Of a DNA stretch of 64,000 bases, positions 52,385-60,522 are shown one piece after another. The DNA is taken from contig JAKFDI010000011.1 of NCBI GenBank assembly GCA_036676235.1, forward strand, positions 186,001 through 250,000, written 5' to 3'. The DNA comes from JAKFDI01 sp036676235. GTDB lineage: Bacteria; Pseudomonadota; Gammaproteobacteria; Burkholderiales; Burkholderiaceae_C. The position numbers were made by a program, and so were the translations under genes. Within the stretch, counting starts at the first letter, position 1, and every line of letters starts with the position of its first letter. A model generated the notes under the pieces. The model was given only the letters and a program-made list of their open reading frames with translations. It did not search any database and was not told where the DNA came from.

Positions 52385-52472
52385 ATTTGCGTCACTTATG
52401 AATCTCTTCAGCAAACATCATTGGATTCGTCGAGCGCTCATCGACAGACTCCGAGCTTTTGGATTGTGAGCC

Positions 52473-53984
52473 ATGAGCACCATAAATATCGACAACCACA
52501 TCGGCGGTGACTTCGCCGCTTCCAATTCGCGCCGCCGCCAGAACGTGTTCAACCCCGCCACCGGCGCCGTGAGCGGCAGCGTCGCGTTGGCCGACGAGGC
52601 CGACGTGAACCGCGCGGTGGCCGCAGCGGCCGCGGCCTTTCCCGCATGGGCCGATACGCCGCCCATCCGCCGGGCGCGGATCATGTTCCGGTTCGTGGAC
52701 CTGCTCAATCGCCACCGCGACGAGTTGGCGCGTCTCATCACGGCCGAGCACGGCAAGGTGTTCAGCGATGCGCAGGGCGAGGTGTCGCGCGGCATCGACG
52801 TGGCCGAGTTCGCGTGCGGCATCCCGCAGCTCCTGAAGGGCGACTACACCGATCAGGTGTCGACGGGTCTGGACAACTGGACGATGCGCCAGCCGCTGGG
52901 TGTCGTTGCGGGCATCACGCCGTTCAACTTCCCGGTGATGGTGCCGATGTGGATGTTCCCGGTCGCCATTGCCGCGGGCAATACCTTTGTGCTGAAGCCG
53001 AGCCCGATCGATCCGAGTGCCTCGCTGCGCATGGCCGAATTGCTGAAAGAGGCAGGCCTTCCGGACGGCGTGTTCAACGTGGTGCAGGGCGACAAGGAAG
53101 CGGTGGACGCGCTGCTGTGCCATGAGGACGTGAAGGCTGTCAGCTTCGTCGGCTCCACGCCGATCGCCAACTACGTCTACGAAACCGGCGCTCGCCACGG
53201 CAAGCGTGTGCAGGCCCTGGGCGGCGCGAAGAACCACATGGTGGTGATGCCCGACGCCGACGTGGACCAGGCGGTGGACGCGCTGATCGGTGCCGCCTAC
53301 GGCTCGGCGGGCGAGCGCTGCATGGCCATCAGCGTGGCAGTGCTGGTGGGCGATGTGGCCGACCAGGTGCTGCCGCGGCTCGCGGAACGCGCGAAGGCGC
53401 TGAAGGTTCGCCAAGGCATGGACGCGGGCGCCGAGATGGGTCCCATCGTCAGCCGCGCCGCATGCGAGCGCATCGCGGGCTACATCGCGCAAGGCGAGAA
53501 GGAAGGCGCGGCGCTCGTCGTCGACGGCCGCGTGTTCGACGGTGCGCAGGCCGGCCCGGATTGCGGGGCCGGTTTCTGGATGGGCGCGACGCTGTTCGAC
53601 CATGTCACGCCGCAGATGCGCATTTACCGCGAAGAGATCTTCGGCCCGGTGCTCGCCTGCGTGCGGGTCAAGGACATGAACGAAGCCTTGGGGCTCATCA
53701 ACGCGCATGAGTTCGGCAACGGCGTGGCGTGCTTCACGCGCGACGGCAACGCCGCACGCGAGTTCGCTCGCCGCGTGCAAGTGGGCATGGTCGGCATCAA
53801 CGTGCCCATCCCCGTGCCGATGGCGTGGCACGGTTTCGGCGGCTGGAAGAAGAGCCTGTTCGGCGACATGCATGCCTACGGCGAAGAAGGCGTGCGCTTC
53901 TACACGAAGCAGAAGAGCGTGATGCAGCGCTGGCCGCAGAGCATCGACCGGGGCGCCGAATTCGCCTTTCCCACCGCGAAGTGA
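52473..53984 (+). CDS. mmsA: CoA-acylating (methyl)malonate-semialdehyde dehydrogenase (MmsA-like)
   Basis: The protein is 503 residues, the MmsA size. It has ITPFNFPVMVPMWMFP, VLKPSPIDPSASLR, QALGGAKNHMVVMPDADVD and the catalytic Cys in AGERCMAIS. The GGAKNHMVVMPDAD segment is the hallmark of the MMSDH group, which oxidises malonate or methylmalonate semialdehyde to acetyl- or propionyl-CoA. The adjacent GMC oxidoreductase could supply malonate semialdehyde by oxidising 3-hydroxypropionate. It is divergent from the LysR gene. The 70-bp gap to the GMC gene holds only the latter's ribosome-binding site. Confidence 0.92.
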   Translation: MSTINIDNHIGGDFAASNSRRRQNVFNPATGAVSGSVALADEADVNRAVAAAAAAFPAWADTPPIRRARIMFRFVDLLNRHRDELARLITAEHGKVFSDAQGEVSRGIDVAEFACGIPQLLKGDYTDQVSTGLDNWTMRQPLGVVAGITPFNFPVMVPMWMFPVAIAAGNTFVLKPSPIDPSASLRMAELLKEAGLPDGVFNVVQGDKEAVDALLCHEDVKAVSFVGSTPIANYVYETGARHGKRVQALGGAKNHMVVMPDADVDQAVDALIGAAYGSAGERCMAISVAVLVGDVADQVLPRLAERAKALKVRQGMDAGAEMGPIVSRAACERIAGYIAQGEKEGAALVVDGRVFDGAQAGPDCGAGFWMGATLFDHVTPQMRIYREEIFGPVLACVRVKDMNEALGLINAHEFGNGVACFTRDGNAAREFARRVQVGMVGINVPIPVPMAWHGFGGWKKSLFGDMHAYGEEGVRFYTKQKSVMQRWPQSIDRGAEFAFPTAK

Positions 53985-54054
53985 TCATCATGTCGGCACC
54001 CGGAGGAACGGCACACCTTCCCCGGGGCTTTCGCGGCACGACGGAGACCCGGCC

Positions 54055-55704
54055 TTGAGCGACAACACCTTCGACTACATCGTCATCGGCGGCGGCACCG
54101 CCGGCGCGCTGCTGTGCAACCGCCTCAGCAAGGATTCGCAGCGGCGCACGCTGCTGATCGAGGCCGGCGGCAAGGACGACTACCACTGGATCCACATTCC
54201 CGTCGGCTATCTCTACTGCATCGGCAACCCGCGCACCGACTGGCTCTACAGCACGCAGCCCGACGCAGGCCTCAACGGGCGCACCTTGCGCTATCCGCGC
54301 GGCAAGACGCTGGGCGGCTGCTCGAGCATCAACGGCATGATCTACATGCGCGGCCAGTCGCGCGACTACGACCGGTGGGCCGATCTCACCGGTGATGAAA
54401 GTTGGAGCTGGCGCAAGGTGTTGCCGGCCTTCAAGCAGCACGAGGACCACTATCTCGGCGCCGACGAACTGCATGGCGCCGGTGGCGAGTGGCGCGTGGA
54501 GAAGCAGCGGCTGCGCTGGGATGTGCTCGATGCCTTTGCCGCGGCCGCCGTGCAGGCCGGCGTTCCCCACACGACGGACTTCAACCGCGGCAACAACGAA
54601 GGCGTGGGCTACTTCCAGGTCAACCAGAAGAACGGCTGGCGCTGGAACACGGCCAAGGCCTTTCTGCGCCCCGTCTGTTCGGGCCGCGCGAACTTCGAGA
54701 TGCGCACCGGCACGCAGGTCGTCAAGCTGATCACGGAGACGCTGCCCGACGGCAGCACACGCTGTACCGGCGTGCAGACCTGGAACGGCCGCGAGATGGT
54801 GATGGTGCACGCCACGCGCGAAGTGCTGCTGAGCGCGGGCAGCATCGGCTCGCCGCAGATCCTGCAGCGCTCGGGTATCGGCCCTGCCCCGCTGCTGCAC
54901 GCGCACGGCATCGACACGGTGGCCGACCTGCCGGGCGTCGGCGCCAATCTGCAGGACCATCTGCAGATCCGCGCGGTGTTCAAGATCGAGGGCGCGCCGA
55001 CGCTCAACGTGCTGGCCTCGTCGCTCTTTGGCAAGGCGAAGATCGGCCTCGAGTACATGCTGCGGCGCAGCGGGCCGATGAGCATGGCGCCCTCGCAGCT
55101 TGGCGCCTTCACGCGCAGCTCGCCGGAGCACGAGTGGGCGAACCTGCAGTACCACGTGCAGCCGCTGTCGCTCGATGCATTCGGCGAGCCGCTGCACCGC
55201 TTTCCGGCCTTCACGGCGAGCGTGTGCAACCTGAACCCGACCAGCCGCGGCACCGTGCACATCCGAACGGCGAACTTCGAGGATGCGCCGGCCATCTCGC
55301 CCAACTACCTGAGCACCGACGAAGACCGCAAGGTGGCCGCCGATTCGCTGCGTGTCACGCGCCGCATCGCCGCGCAGCCGGCACTCGCCAAGTACCACCC
55401 CGAGGAATGGAAACCGGGCGTGCAATACCAGAGCGACGACGAACTGGCGCGGCTGGCCGGCGACATCGCGACCACGATCTTCCATCCGGTGGGCACCACG
55501 AAGATGGGCGCCGACGGCGACCCGATGGCCGTGCTCGATTCACGCCTGCGCGTGCGCAACGGCCGCGGCGGGCTGATCACCGGCCTGCGCGTGGTCGACG
55601 CTGGCGCGATGCCTGTCATCACCAGCGGCAACACCAACAGCCCGACCTTGATGATTGCGGAGAAGGCGGCGGCCTGGGTGCTGGAGGATCAGCAGGGCCG
55701 CTGA
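54055..55704 (+). CDS. GMC-family FAD oxidoreductase (possible 3-hydroxypropionate dehydrogenase)
   Basis: The protein is 549 residues. The N-terminal FAD motif is DYIVIGGGTAGALLCNRL. PROSITE-like GMC sequences RYPRGKTLGGCSSINGMIYMRG and SAGSIGSPQILQRSGIG follow. The catalytic His is in IFHPVGTTKMG and the Asn in SGNTNSPTLMIAEK. GMC enzymes oxidise alcohols such as choline, polyethylene glycol and, in HpdH of Pseudomonas denitrificans, 3-hydroxypropionate. The LysR-mmsA-GMC order matches that system, so I favour 3-hydroxypropionate, but the substrate is inferred. TTG start 54055, with GGAG upstream. A GC-rich hairpin follows the stop. Confidence 0.9.
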   Translation: MSDNTFDYIVIGGGTAGALLCNRLSKDSQRRTLLIEAGGKDDYHWIHIPVGYLYCIGNPRTDWLYSTQPDAGLNGRTLRYPRGKTLGGCSSINGMIYMRGQSRDYDRWADLTGDESWSWRKVLPAFKQHEDHYLGADELHGAGGEWRVEKQRLRWDVLDAFAAAAVQAGVPHTTDFNRGNNEGVGYFQVNQKNGWRWNTAKAFLRPVCSGRANFEMRTGTQVVKLITETLPDGSTRCTGVQTWNGREMVMVHATREVLLSAGSIGSPQILQRSGIGPAPLLHAHGIDTVADLPGVGANLQDHLQIRAVFKIEGAPTLNVLASSLFGKAKIGLEYMLRRSGPMSMAPSQLGAFTRSSPEHEWANLQYHVQPLSLDAFGEPLHRFPAFTASVCNLNPTSRGTVHIRTANFEDAPAISPNYLSTDEDRKVAADSLRVTRRIAAQPALAKYHPEEWKPGVQYQSDDELARLAGDIATTIFHPVGTTKMGADGDPMAVLDSRLRVRNGRGGLITGLRVVDAGAMPVITSGNTNSPTLMIAEKAAAWVLEDQQGR

Positions 55705-55706
55705 AT

Positions 55707-55730
55707 CGCGCGGGGCAAGGTGCCCGCGCG
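55707..55730. terminator. GC-rich hairpin between convergent genes
   Basis: CGCGCGGGGCA / TGCCCGCGCG form a near-perfect stem with one bulged G and a 3-nt loop, starting 2 nt after the GMC stop and 6 nt before the end of the convergent regulator gene. It lacks a T-run, so termination is probable but not certain. Confidence 0.5.
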
Positions 55731-55736
55731 TCAAGC

Positions 55737-56417
55737 TCAATCGGCCTGCAGCAAGGGCGATTTCAGGATGATCTGTGCCGTGGCGAGCAGGTGCACCTCG
55801 ATCGCGCCGCGCGCGGCCTCGGCATCACGGCGCAGCACCGCATCCATCAGCACCTGATGCTCGGCGCGCACGTCGCGCTTGTCGTTGCCCAGCGGCACCG
55901 AAAGGCGGCGATAGCGCTCGCTCTGCCGGTACAGCATGTGGCGCATGCGCAGCAGCCACTGGTTGGAACAGGCGCTGACGAGCGCTTCATGGAACTCGCC
56001 GTGCGCGGCGTTCCAGGCCGGCGTCGACCGCGCCTCCGCTTCCGAGGGGATGCTCTGCAGTCGCTCCATCCGGTGGGCGGCGGCCACGATGCGCGTCTCC
56101 CATTCCACTTCGCCCTGTTCCATTGCCTGCGCAATGCACAAGGACTCCATCTCGATGCGGGCGTGAGTCAGGTCCAGCAGTTCGCCGCTGCTCACCGGGC
56201 TCACGTGATAGCCCCGGTGCGACTCGCACACCACCATGCCCTCGGCCCCCAGACGCGACAGCGCTTCGCGCACGGCGCCGAGGCTCAGCCCGAAGCGCTC
56301 TTCGAGTGCCTTGATGTTCAGTTTGGCGCCTGGCGGCAGGCGTCCGTCCAGGATCTCGGTCCGGATCGAGTCGCAGGCGATCTCGGCCTGAGTGCGCTTG
56401 GGCAGGGGGGTGAGCAT
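55737..56417 (-). CDS. GntR-family transcriptional regulator (FCD type)
   Basis: The protein is 226 residues. The winged helix (ACDSIRTEILDGRLPPGAKLNIKALEERFGLSLGAVREALSRL) is followed by an FCD ligand-binding domain with ARIEMESLCIAQAM and the metal-binding His in HGEFHEALVSAC. FCD regulators respond to organic acids. It is divergent from the FAH/TRAP genes with a 123-bp AT-rich gap, so it is the probable local repressor of the 56.5-61.8 kb transcript. The gap includes TTGACT (56468), a -35-like element; a matching -10 near 56490 is weak. Confidence 0.92.
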   Translation of the reverse strand: MLTPLPKRTQAEIACDSIRTEILDGRLPPGAKLNIKALEERFGLSLGAVREALSRLGAEGMVVCESHRGYHVSPVSSGELLDLTHARIEMESLCIAQAMEQGEVEWETRIVAAAHRMERLQSIPSEAEARSTPAWNAAHGEFHEALVSACSNQWLLRMRHMLYRQSERYRRLSVPLGNDKRDVRAEHQVLMDAVLRRDAEAARGAIEVHLLATAQIILKSPLLQAD

Positions 56418-56540
56418 GGGTTTTTCCAGTGAATGCGGGAATGTACCATCACCTGAATAATATATTGTTGACTAACGTATAGATCAATCGATAGCACACC
56501 AGGCGTGCCATCCGGAAGAACGAAGCCTCCAGGAGATCGA

Positions 56541-57443
56541 ATGAAGTTGATGCGTTTTCAGCGAGACGGACGCCGCGGTTGGGCCGTCCATGAGCCCACA
56601 TCGGGCGAGTGGCGCGGCACGGTGCAAGGCGAGTCGTCCTATCCCGGCGATGTGGATGAATTGATTCACCAGGGTCGCGCAGCATTGGATGAAGCAGCCC
56701 GCGCCATGGTGCAGCAACCTGCACTCGACCTGAACGACGTGCAGTTCCTGCCTCCGGTGGCCCGACCCTCCAAGATCATCTGCGTCGGCCTGAACTACCG
56801 CGATCACACCGCCGAAAGCGGCTTCGAGCAGCCCGACTACCCGACCTTGTTTGCACGCTTCAACTCCAGCGTGACGGCACACGGCGCGCCACTCCTGCAC
56901 TCGGACCTGTCTGAAACGCTGGACTTCGAGGGCGAACTCGTGGTCGTCATCGGCACGGGCGGCTCCCGCATCGCGCGCGAAGACGCCCTGTCGCACGTGC
57001 TCGGCTACTCGGTCTTCAACGACGCCAGCATGCGCGAGTACCAGTTCAAGACGCCGCAATGGACGATGGGAAAGAACTTCGACGGCACAGGCGCCTTCGG
57101 CCCCTGCCTCGTGACCGCCGATGAACTGCCCGCCGGTGCGCGCGGCCTGCGGCTCGAAACGCGGCTGAACGGCGAAATCGTCCAGGCGGCCGACACGAGC
57201 GACATGGTGTTCGACATCGAATCGCTGATCGTGATCATCAGCGAGGCCATCACGCTCGACGCCGGCGACCTCATCGTGGCAGGCACGCCGTCGGGCATCG
57301 GCCATGCGCGCGAGCCGCGCCTGTACATGAAGCCCGGTGACGTGTGCGAGGTCGAGATCGAACGCATCGGCCTCTTGCGCAACCGGGTCGAACTCGCCCC
57401 CGCCTCACGGCACCTGCAACCCTCGAAGGAGACGACCGCATGA
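56541..57443 (+). CDS. Fumarylacetoacetate hydrolase-family protein
   Basis: The protein is 300 residues with the C-terminal FAH fold: ICVGLNYRDHTAESG, the metal-binding LDFEGELVVVIG, GYSVFNDASMREYQ, QWTMGKNFDGTGAFGP and GTPSGIGHAREP. The family includes hydrolases, decarboxylases and acylpyruvases acting on 2-oxoacids such as oxaloacetate-like compounds. An AGGAG box precedes ATG 56541. It shares an ATGA overlap with the TRAP binding protein, so it probably processes a product of the imported acid; the reaction cannot be named from sequence. Confidence 0.92.
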   Translation: MKLMRFQRDGRRGWAVHEPTSGEWRGTVQGESSYPGDVDELIHQGRAALDEAARAMVQQPALDLNDVQFLPPVARPSKIICVGLNYRDHTAESGFEQPDYPTLFARFNSSVTAHGAPLLHSDLSETLDFEGELVVVIGTGGSRIAREDALSHVLGYSVFNDASMREYQFKTPQWTMGKNFDGTGAFGPCLVTADELPAGARGLRLETRLNGEIVQAADTSDMVFDIESLIVIISEAITLDAGDLIVAGTPSGIGHAREPRLYMKPGDVCEVEIERIGLLRNRVELAPASRHLQPSKETTA

Positions 57444-58459
57444 AACTCACCCGATTCCTGGCCACTGCCGCATTCAGCGCGCTGGCCACGCTTGCGGCCG
57501 GCACGGCGAGCGCGCAAGACATCAAGGCGCGCACCGCCCGCTTCGGCCACGGCATGGCCGACGCCCACCCCGCCGGCCAGGCCGCCAGGCAGTTTGCTGC
57601 CGACATGGCCAAGGCCACCGGCGGCAAGATGAAAATCGCCGTCATTGCCAATCAGGCCCTGGGCCCCGACACGCAGATGCTGGGCGCGCTTCAAGGCGGC
57701 GTGCAGGAGTTCTACACCGGCAGCGCCCTCGCCTTGCTGGGCCAGGTGAAGGAGCTGGGTTTCCAGGACGTTCCGTTTCTCTTCCAGACCGAAGCCGAAG
57801 CGCATGCGGTGTTCGACGGGCCGGTGGGTACCTACCTGAACACCAAACTCGACGGCGTGGGCATCCATGTGCTGGGCTGGTGGGAGAACGGCTTTCGCCA
57901 CATCACCAATTCGCGGCGCCCGGTCAACACGCTCGAAGACCTGAAGGGCCTGAAGCTGCGCACGCAGCCGAACCCGCTCACGCTCGATGCCTTCAAGGCC
58001 ATCGGCGCCAATGCCTCGCCCCTTCCGTGGTCGGAGCTCTTCGTGGCGCTGGAGACCAAGGCGTTCGACGGCCAGGAGAACCCGGTGGTGCTGATGTACA
58101 CGCAGCGCTTCTACGAGGTGCAGAAGTACATGACGCTGTCGGGCCATGTTTACTCGCCGCTGATCTTTGCGGTGTCCAAGAAGTTCTGGGACAGCCTTTC
58201 GGCCGATGAGCAGAAGCTGATGAACGTGGCCGCCAAGAAGGCCACCGCGTTCCAGCGCAAGACGACGGCCGCCGAAGCCGGCAGCGCCTTGCAGGGCATG
58301 AAGGACAAGGGCATGCAGGTGAGCCAGTTCTCCGAGGCCGATCTGCAGACCATCCGCAAGCTCGTGCCGCCGGCGATCGCCCCCCACCTCGAGAAGATCG
58401 GGCCGGAGTTCATGACGCTGGTGCGCACCGAGATCGCCAAGGCTCGCGCGGGCAACTGA
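57440..58459 (+). CDS. TRAP transporter periplasmic binding protein (DctP)
   Basis: The protein is 339 residues with a signal peptide ending TASAQ. Family motifs are HPAGQAARQFAADM, ANQALGPDTQMLGALQGG and the carboxylate-binding RTQPNPLTLDAF (Arg), then EVQKYMTLSGHVYSP. It delivers an organic acid to the DctQM pump, encoded 1.5 kb downstream beyond a repeat and a dehydrogenase gene. That split is unusual, since P, Q and M genes normally adjoin. Confidence 0.94.
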   Translation: MKLTRFLATAAFSALATLAAGTASAQDIKARTARFGHGMADAHPAGQAARQFAADMAKATGGKMKIAVIANQALGPDTQMLGALQGGVQEFYTGSALALLGQVKELGFQDVPFLFQTEAEAHAVFDGPVGTYLNTKLDGVGIHVLGWWENGFRHITNSRRPVNTLEDLKGLKLRTQPNPLTLDAFKAIGANASPLPWSELFVALETKAFDGQENPVVLMYTQRFYEVQKYMTLSGHVYSPLIFAVSKKFWDSLSADEQKLMNVAAKKATAFQRKTTAAEAGSALQGMKDKGMQVSQFSEADLQTIRKLVPPAIAPHLEKIGPEFMTLVRTEIAKARAGN

Positions 58460-58483
58460 GCGCTGTCGGCTTGTGCCGACTGA

Positions 58484-58554
58484 ACCGTTCGGGCTGAGCC
58501 TGTCGAAGCCTCGCGTCCATATGGAGGCACTTCGACAAGCTCAGTGCGAACGGG
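58484..58554. repeat. Dispersed inverted repeat (GTTCG..CTGAGC..TGTCGAAG), copy 2
   Basis: This is the second head-to-head pair of the unit seen at 51348, with CCGTTCGGGCTGAGCCTGTC on one arm and its complement, with variable positions, on the other. It occupies most of the 144-bp gap between the TRAP binding-protein gene and the dehydrogenase gene, and could terminate or attenuate that transcript. Confidence 0.85.
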
Positions 58555-58603
58555 ATTCGCGAAACTCGTGCTCCGCTGAACGCAAATCCCCATCGCACCA
58601 CGC

Positions 58604-60019
58604 ATGACTGCCCGCCCATTGCCCGCCGATTTCGTCCAAGCGTTGGAAGCGCTTCTGGGCGCACGCCTGTCCACCAGCCGAGCCGTGCGCGACCACCATG
58701 GCCGCGACGAATCGATCTTCGCGGCCATGCCGCCCGATGCCGTGGCGTTCGCGCGCAGCACTGACGAAGTCGCCCGGATCGTCAAGCTCTGCAGTCTGCA
58801 CCGCGTGCCCCTCGTGCCCTATGGCGCCGGCTCGTCGCTGGAGGGCCATACGCTGGCTGCGCAAGGCGGCCTCACGCTGAACCTGCAGCAGATGGACAAG
58901 GTGCTCGCCATCCACGCGGACGACCAGTGCGCCACCGTGCAGCCCGGGGTGACCCGCAAGGCCCTCAACGCCGCACTGCGCGACACCGGCCTGTTCTTCC
59001 CCGTCGACCCCGGCGCCGACGCCACGATCGGCGGCATGTGCGCCACGCGCGCCAGCGGCACCAACGCCGTTCGCTACGGCACCATGCGCGAGAACGTGCT
59101 CAACCTCACCGTGGTCACCGCCGACGGCGAGATCATCACGACGGCGCGGCGTGCGAAGAAGTCGGCCGCCGGCTACGACCTCACCCGCCTGTTCATCGGC
59201 TCCGAAGGCACGCTGGGCGTGATCGTCGAAGCCACGGTGCGGCTTCACCCCTTGCCGCAGAGCGTGATGGCTGCCGTTTGCGCCTTCCCCGACATTCATT
59301 CGGCTGTCGACGTCGTCTGCCAGACCATTCAATCGGGCGTGCCGATCGCGCGCTGCGAGTTCGTCGACAGCACGGCCGTGCGCGCACTCAACGGCTACAG
59401 CAAGACCGGCCTGCCGGAGCAGCCGCACCTGTTCTTCGAGTTCCACGGCAGCGAGGCCGGCGTGCAGGAGCAGGTGGAGACGGTGCAGGCGCTCGTGCAG
59501 GACGGCGGTGGCGCGCAGTTCCAATGGTCCGGCACACCCGAAGAGCGCACCAGGCTCTGGGAAGCGCGCCACAACGTCTACTTCGCGGCCCTGCAGCTTC
59601 GCCCCGGTTGCCGTTCGGTGGTGACCGACGTGTGCGTGCCGATTTCGCATCTGGCCGAGTGCGTTACGCTGACCGCGAAGGATCTCGAGCATTCCGGCGT
59701 ACTGGCGCCCATCGTCGGGCATGTGGGCGACGGCAACTTCCATGTGCAGATGCTGGTGGATGCCGATGCGCCCGACGAGGTGGCGGCCGCCGAGCACATC
59801 AACGCACGCCTGGTCCACCGGGCGCTCGCGATGGGCGGCACGTCGACCGGCGAGCATGGCGTGGGCCTGCACAAGCAAGACTTCCTGATCGACGAACTGG
59901 GTCCGGCGGCGGTGGCGCTGATGCGCCAGATCAAGCAGGCAATGGACCCGCACAACCTGATGAACCCGGGCAAGGTTTTCGCGTTTTCGAGTCCCACCGA
60001 AAGCGCGCAAGACGCATGA
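58604..60019 (+). CDS. D-2-hydroxyacid dehydrogenase (cytochrome-type, GlcD/LDHD-like)
   Basis: The protein is 471 residues with a PCMH-type FAD domain and an FAD-oxidase_C domain. FAD motifs: VPYGAGSSLEGH and DPGADATIGGMCATRASGTNAVRYG. The active/metal site is GHVGDGNFHVQ and TGEHGVGLHKQ. The group oxidises D-lactate, D-glycolate or D-2-hydroxyglutarate-like acids and passes electrons to a quinone or flavoprotein. It sits between TRAP components and overlaps the DctQ gene by 4 nt (ATGA), so it likely acts on the imported acid. Confidence 0.93.
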   Translation: MTARPLPADFVQALEALLGARLSTSRAVRDHHGRDESIFAAMPPDAVAFARSTDEVARIVKLCSLHRVPLVPYGAGSSLEGHTLAAQGGLTLNLQQMDKVLAIHADDQCATVQPGVTRKALNAALRDTGLFFPVDPGADATIGGMCATRASGTNAVRYGTMRENVLNLTVVTADGEIITTARRAKKSAAGYDLTRLFIGSEGTLGVIVEATVRLHPLPQSVMAAVCAFPDIHSAVDVVCQTIQSGVPIARCEFVDSTAVRALNGYSKTGLPEQPHLFFEFHGSEAGVQEQVETVQALVQDGGGAQFQWSGTPEERTRLWEARHNVYFAALQLRPGCRSVVTDVCVPISHLAECVTLTAKDLEHSGVLAPIVGHVGDGNFHVQMLVDADAPDEVAAAEHINARLVHRALAMGGTSTGEHGVGLHKQDFLIDELGPAAVALMRQIKQAMDPHNLMNPGKVFAFSSPTESAQDA

Positions 60020-60522
60020 ACCGACTCGTTCACTGGTACTTCAAGGCGCTGGAACTCATCCTTGTCCTTTGCCTGGCCGCCATGTGCGTCATGGTCTTCG
60101 CCAATGTGGTGCTGCGCCACTTCTTCGATTCGGGAATCAACATCTCCGCAGAGCTGTCGCGCTTCCTGTTCATCTGGCTCACCTTCCTCGGCGCCATCAT
60201 CGCGATGCGCGAAGGCGCGCACCTCGGCATGGACATGCTGGTGCATCGGCTGTCGGGCAAGGCTCTTTTCGCCGCGGTGCTGGCTTCGCAGTCGCTGGTC
60301 TTCGGCTGCTGCGTGGTGCTCCTGTGGGGCCTGCTGCGCCAGCATGCACTCAACATGAGCAACATCGGCCTGCTCACCGGCATCTCGATGGGCGTGGTGT
60401 ATTCGGTGGCCTACCTGTGCGCTGCGTCCATCGGCGTGATGACGTTTGCGAACATCGTGCGGCTGATGACGGGCCGCGTCACCGCGGCATCGCTGATCCG
60501 CATGCCTGAAAGCGCCGAATGA
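60016..60522 (+). CDS. TRAP transporter small permease (DctQ)
   Basis: The protein is 168 residues with four membrane helices. FANVVLRHFFDSGINISAELSRFLFIWLTFLGA is the DctQ core, and the Glu in SAELSR is conserved. The start ATG 60016 forms an ATGA with the dehydrogenase stop, and the gene overlaps the DctM gene by 4 nt. Confidence 0.93.
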   Translation: MNRLVHWYFKALELILVLCLAAMCVMVFANVVLRHFFDSGINISAELSRFLFIWLTFLGAIIAMREGAHLGMDMLVHRLSGKALFAAVLASQSLVFGCCVVLLWGLLRQHALNMSNIGLLTGISMGVVYSVAYLCAASIGVMTFANIVRLMTGRVTAASLIRMPESAE

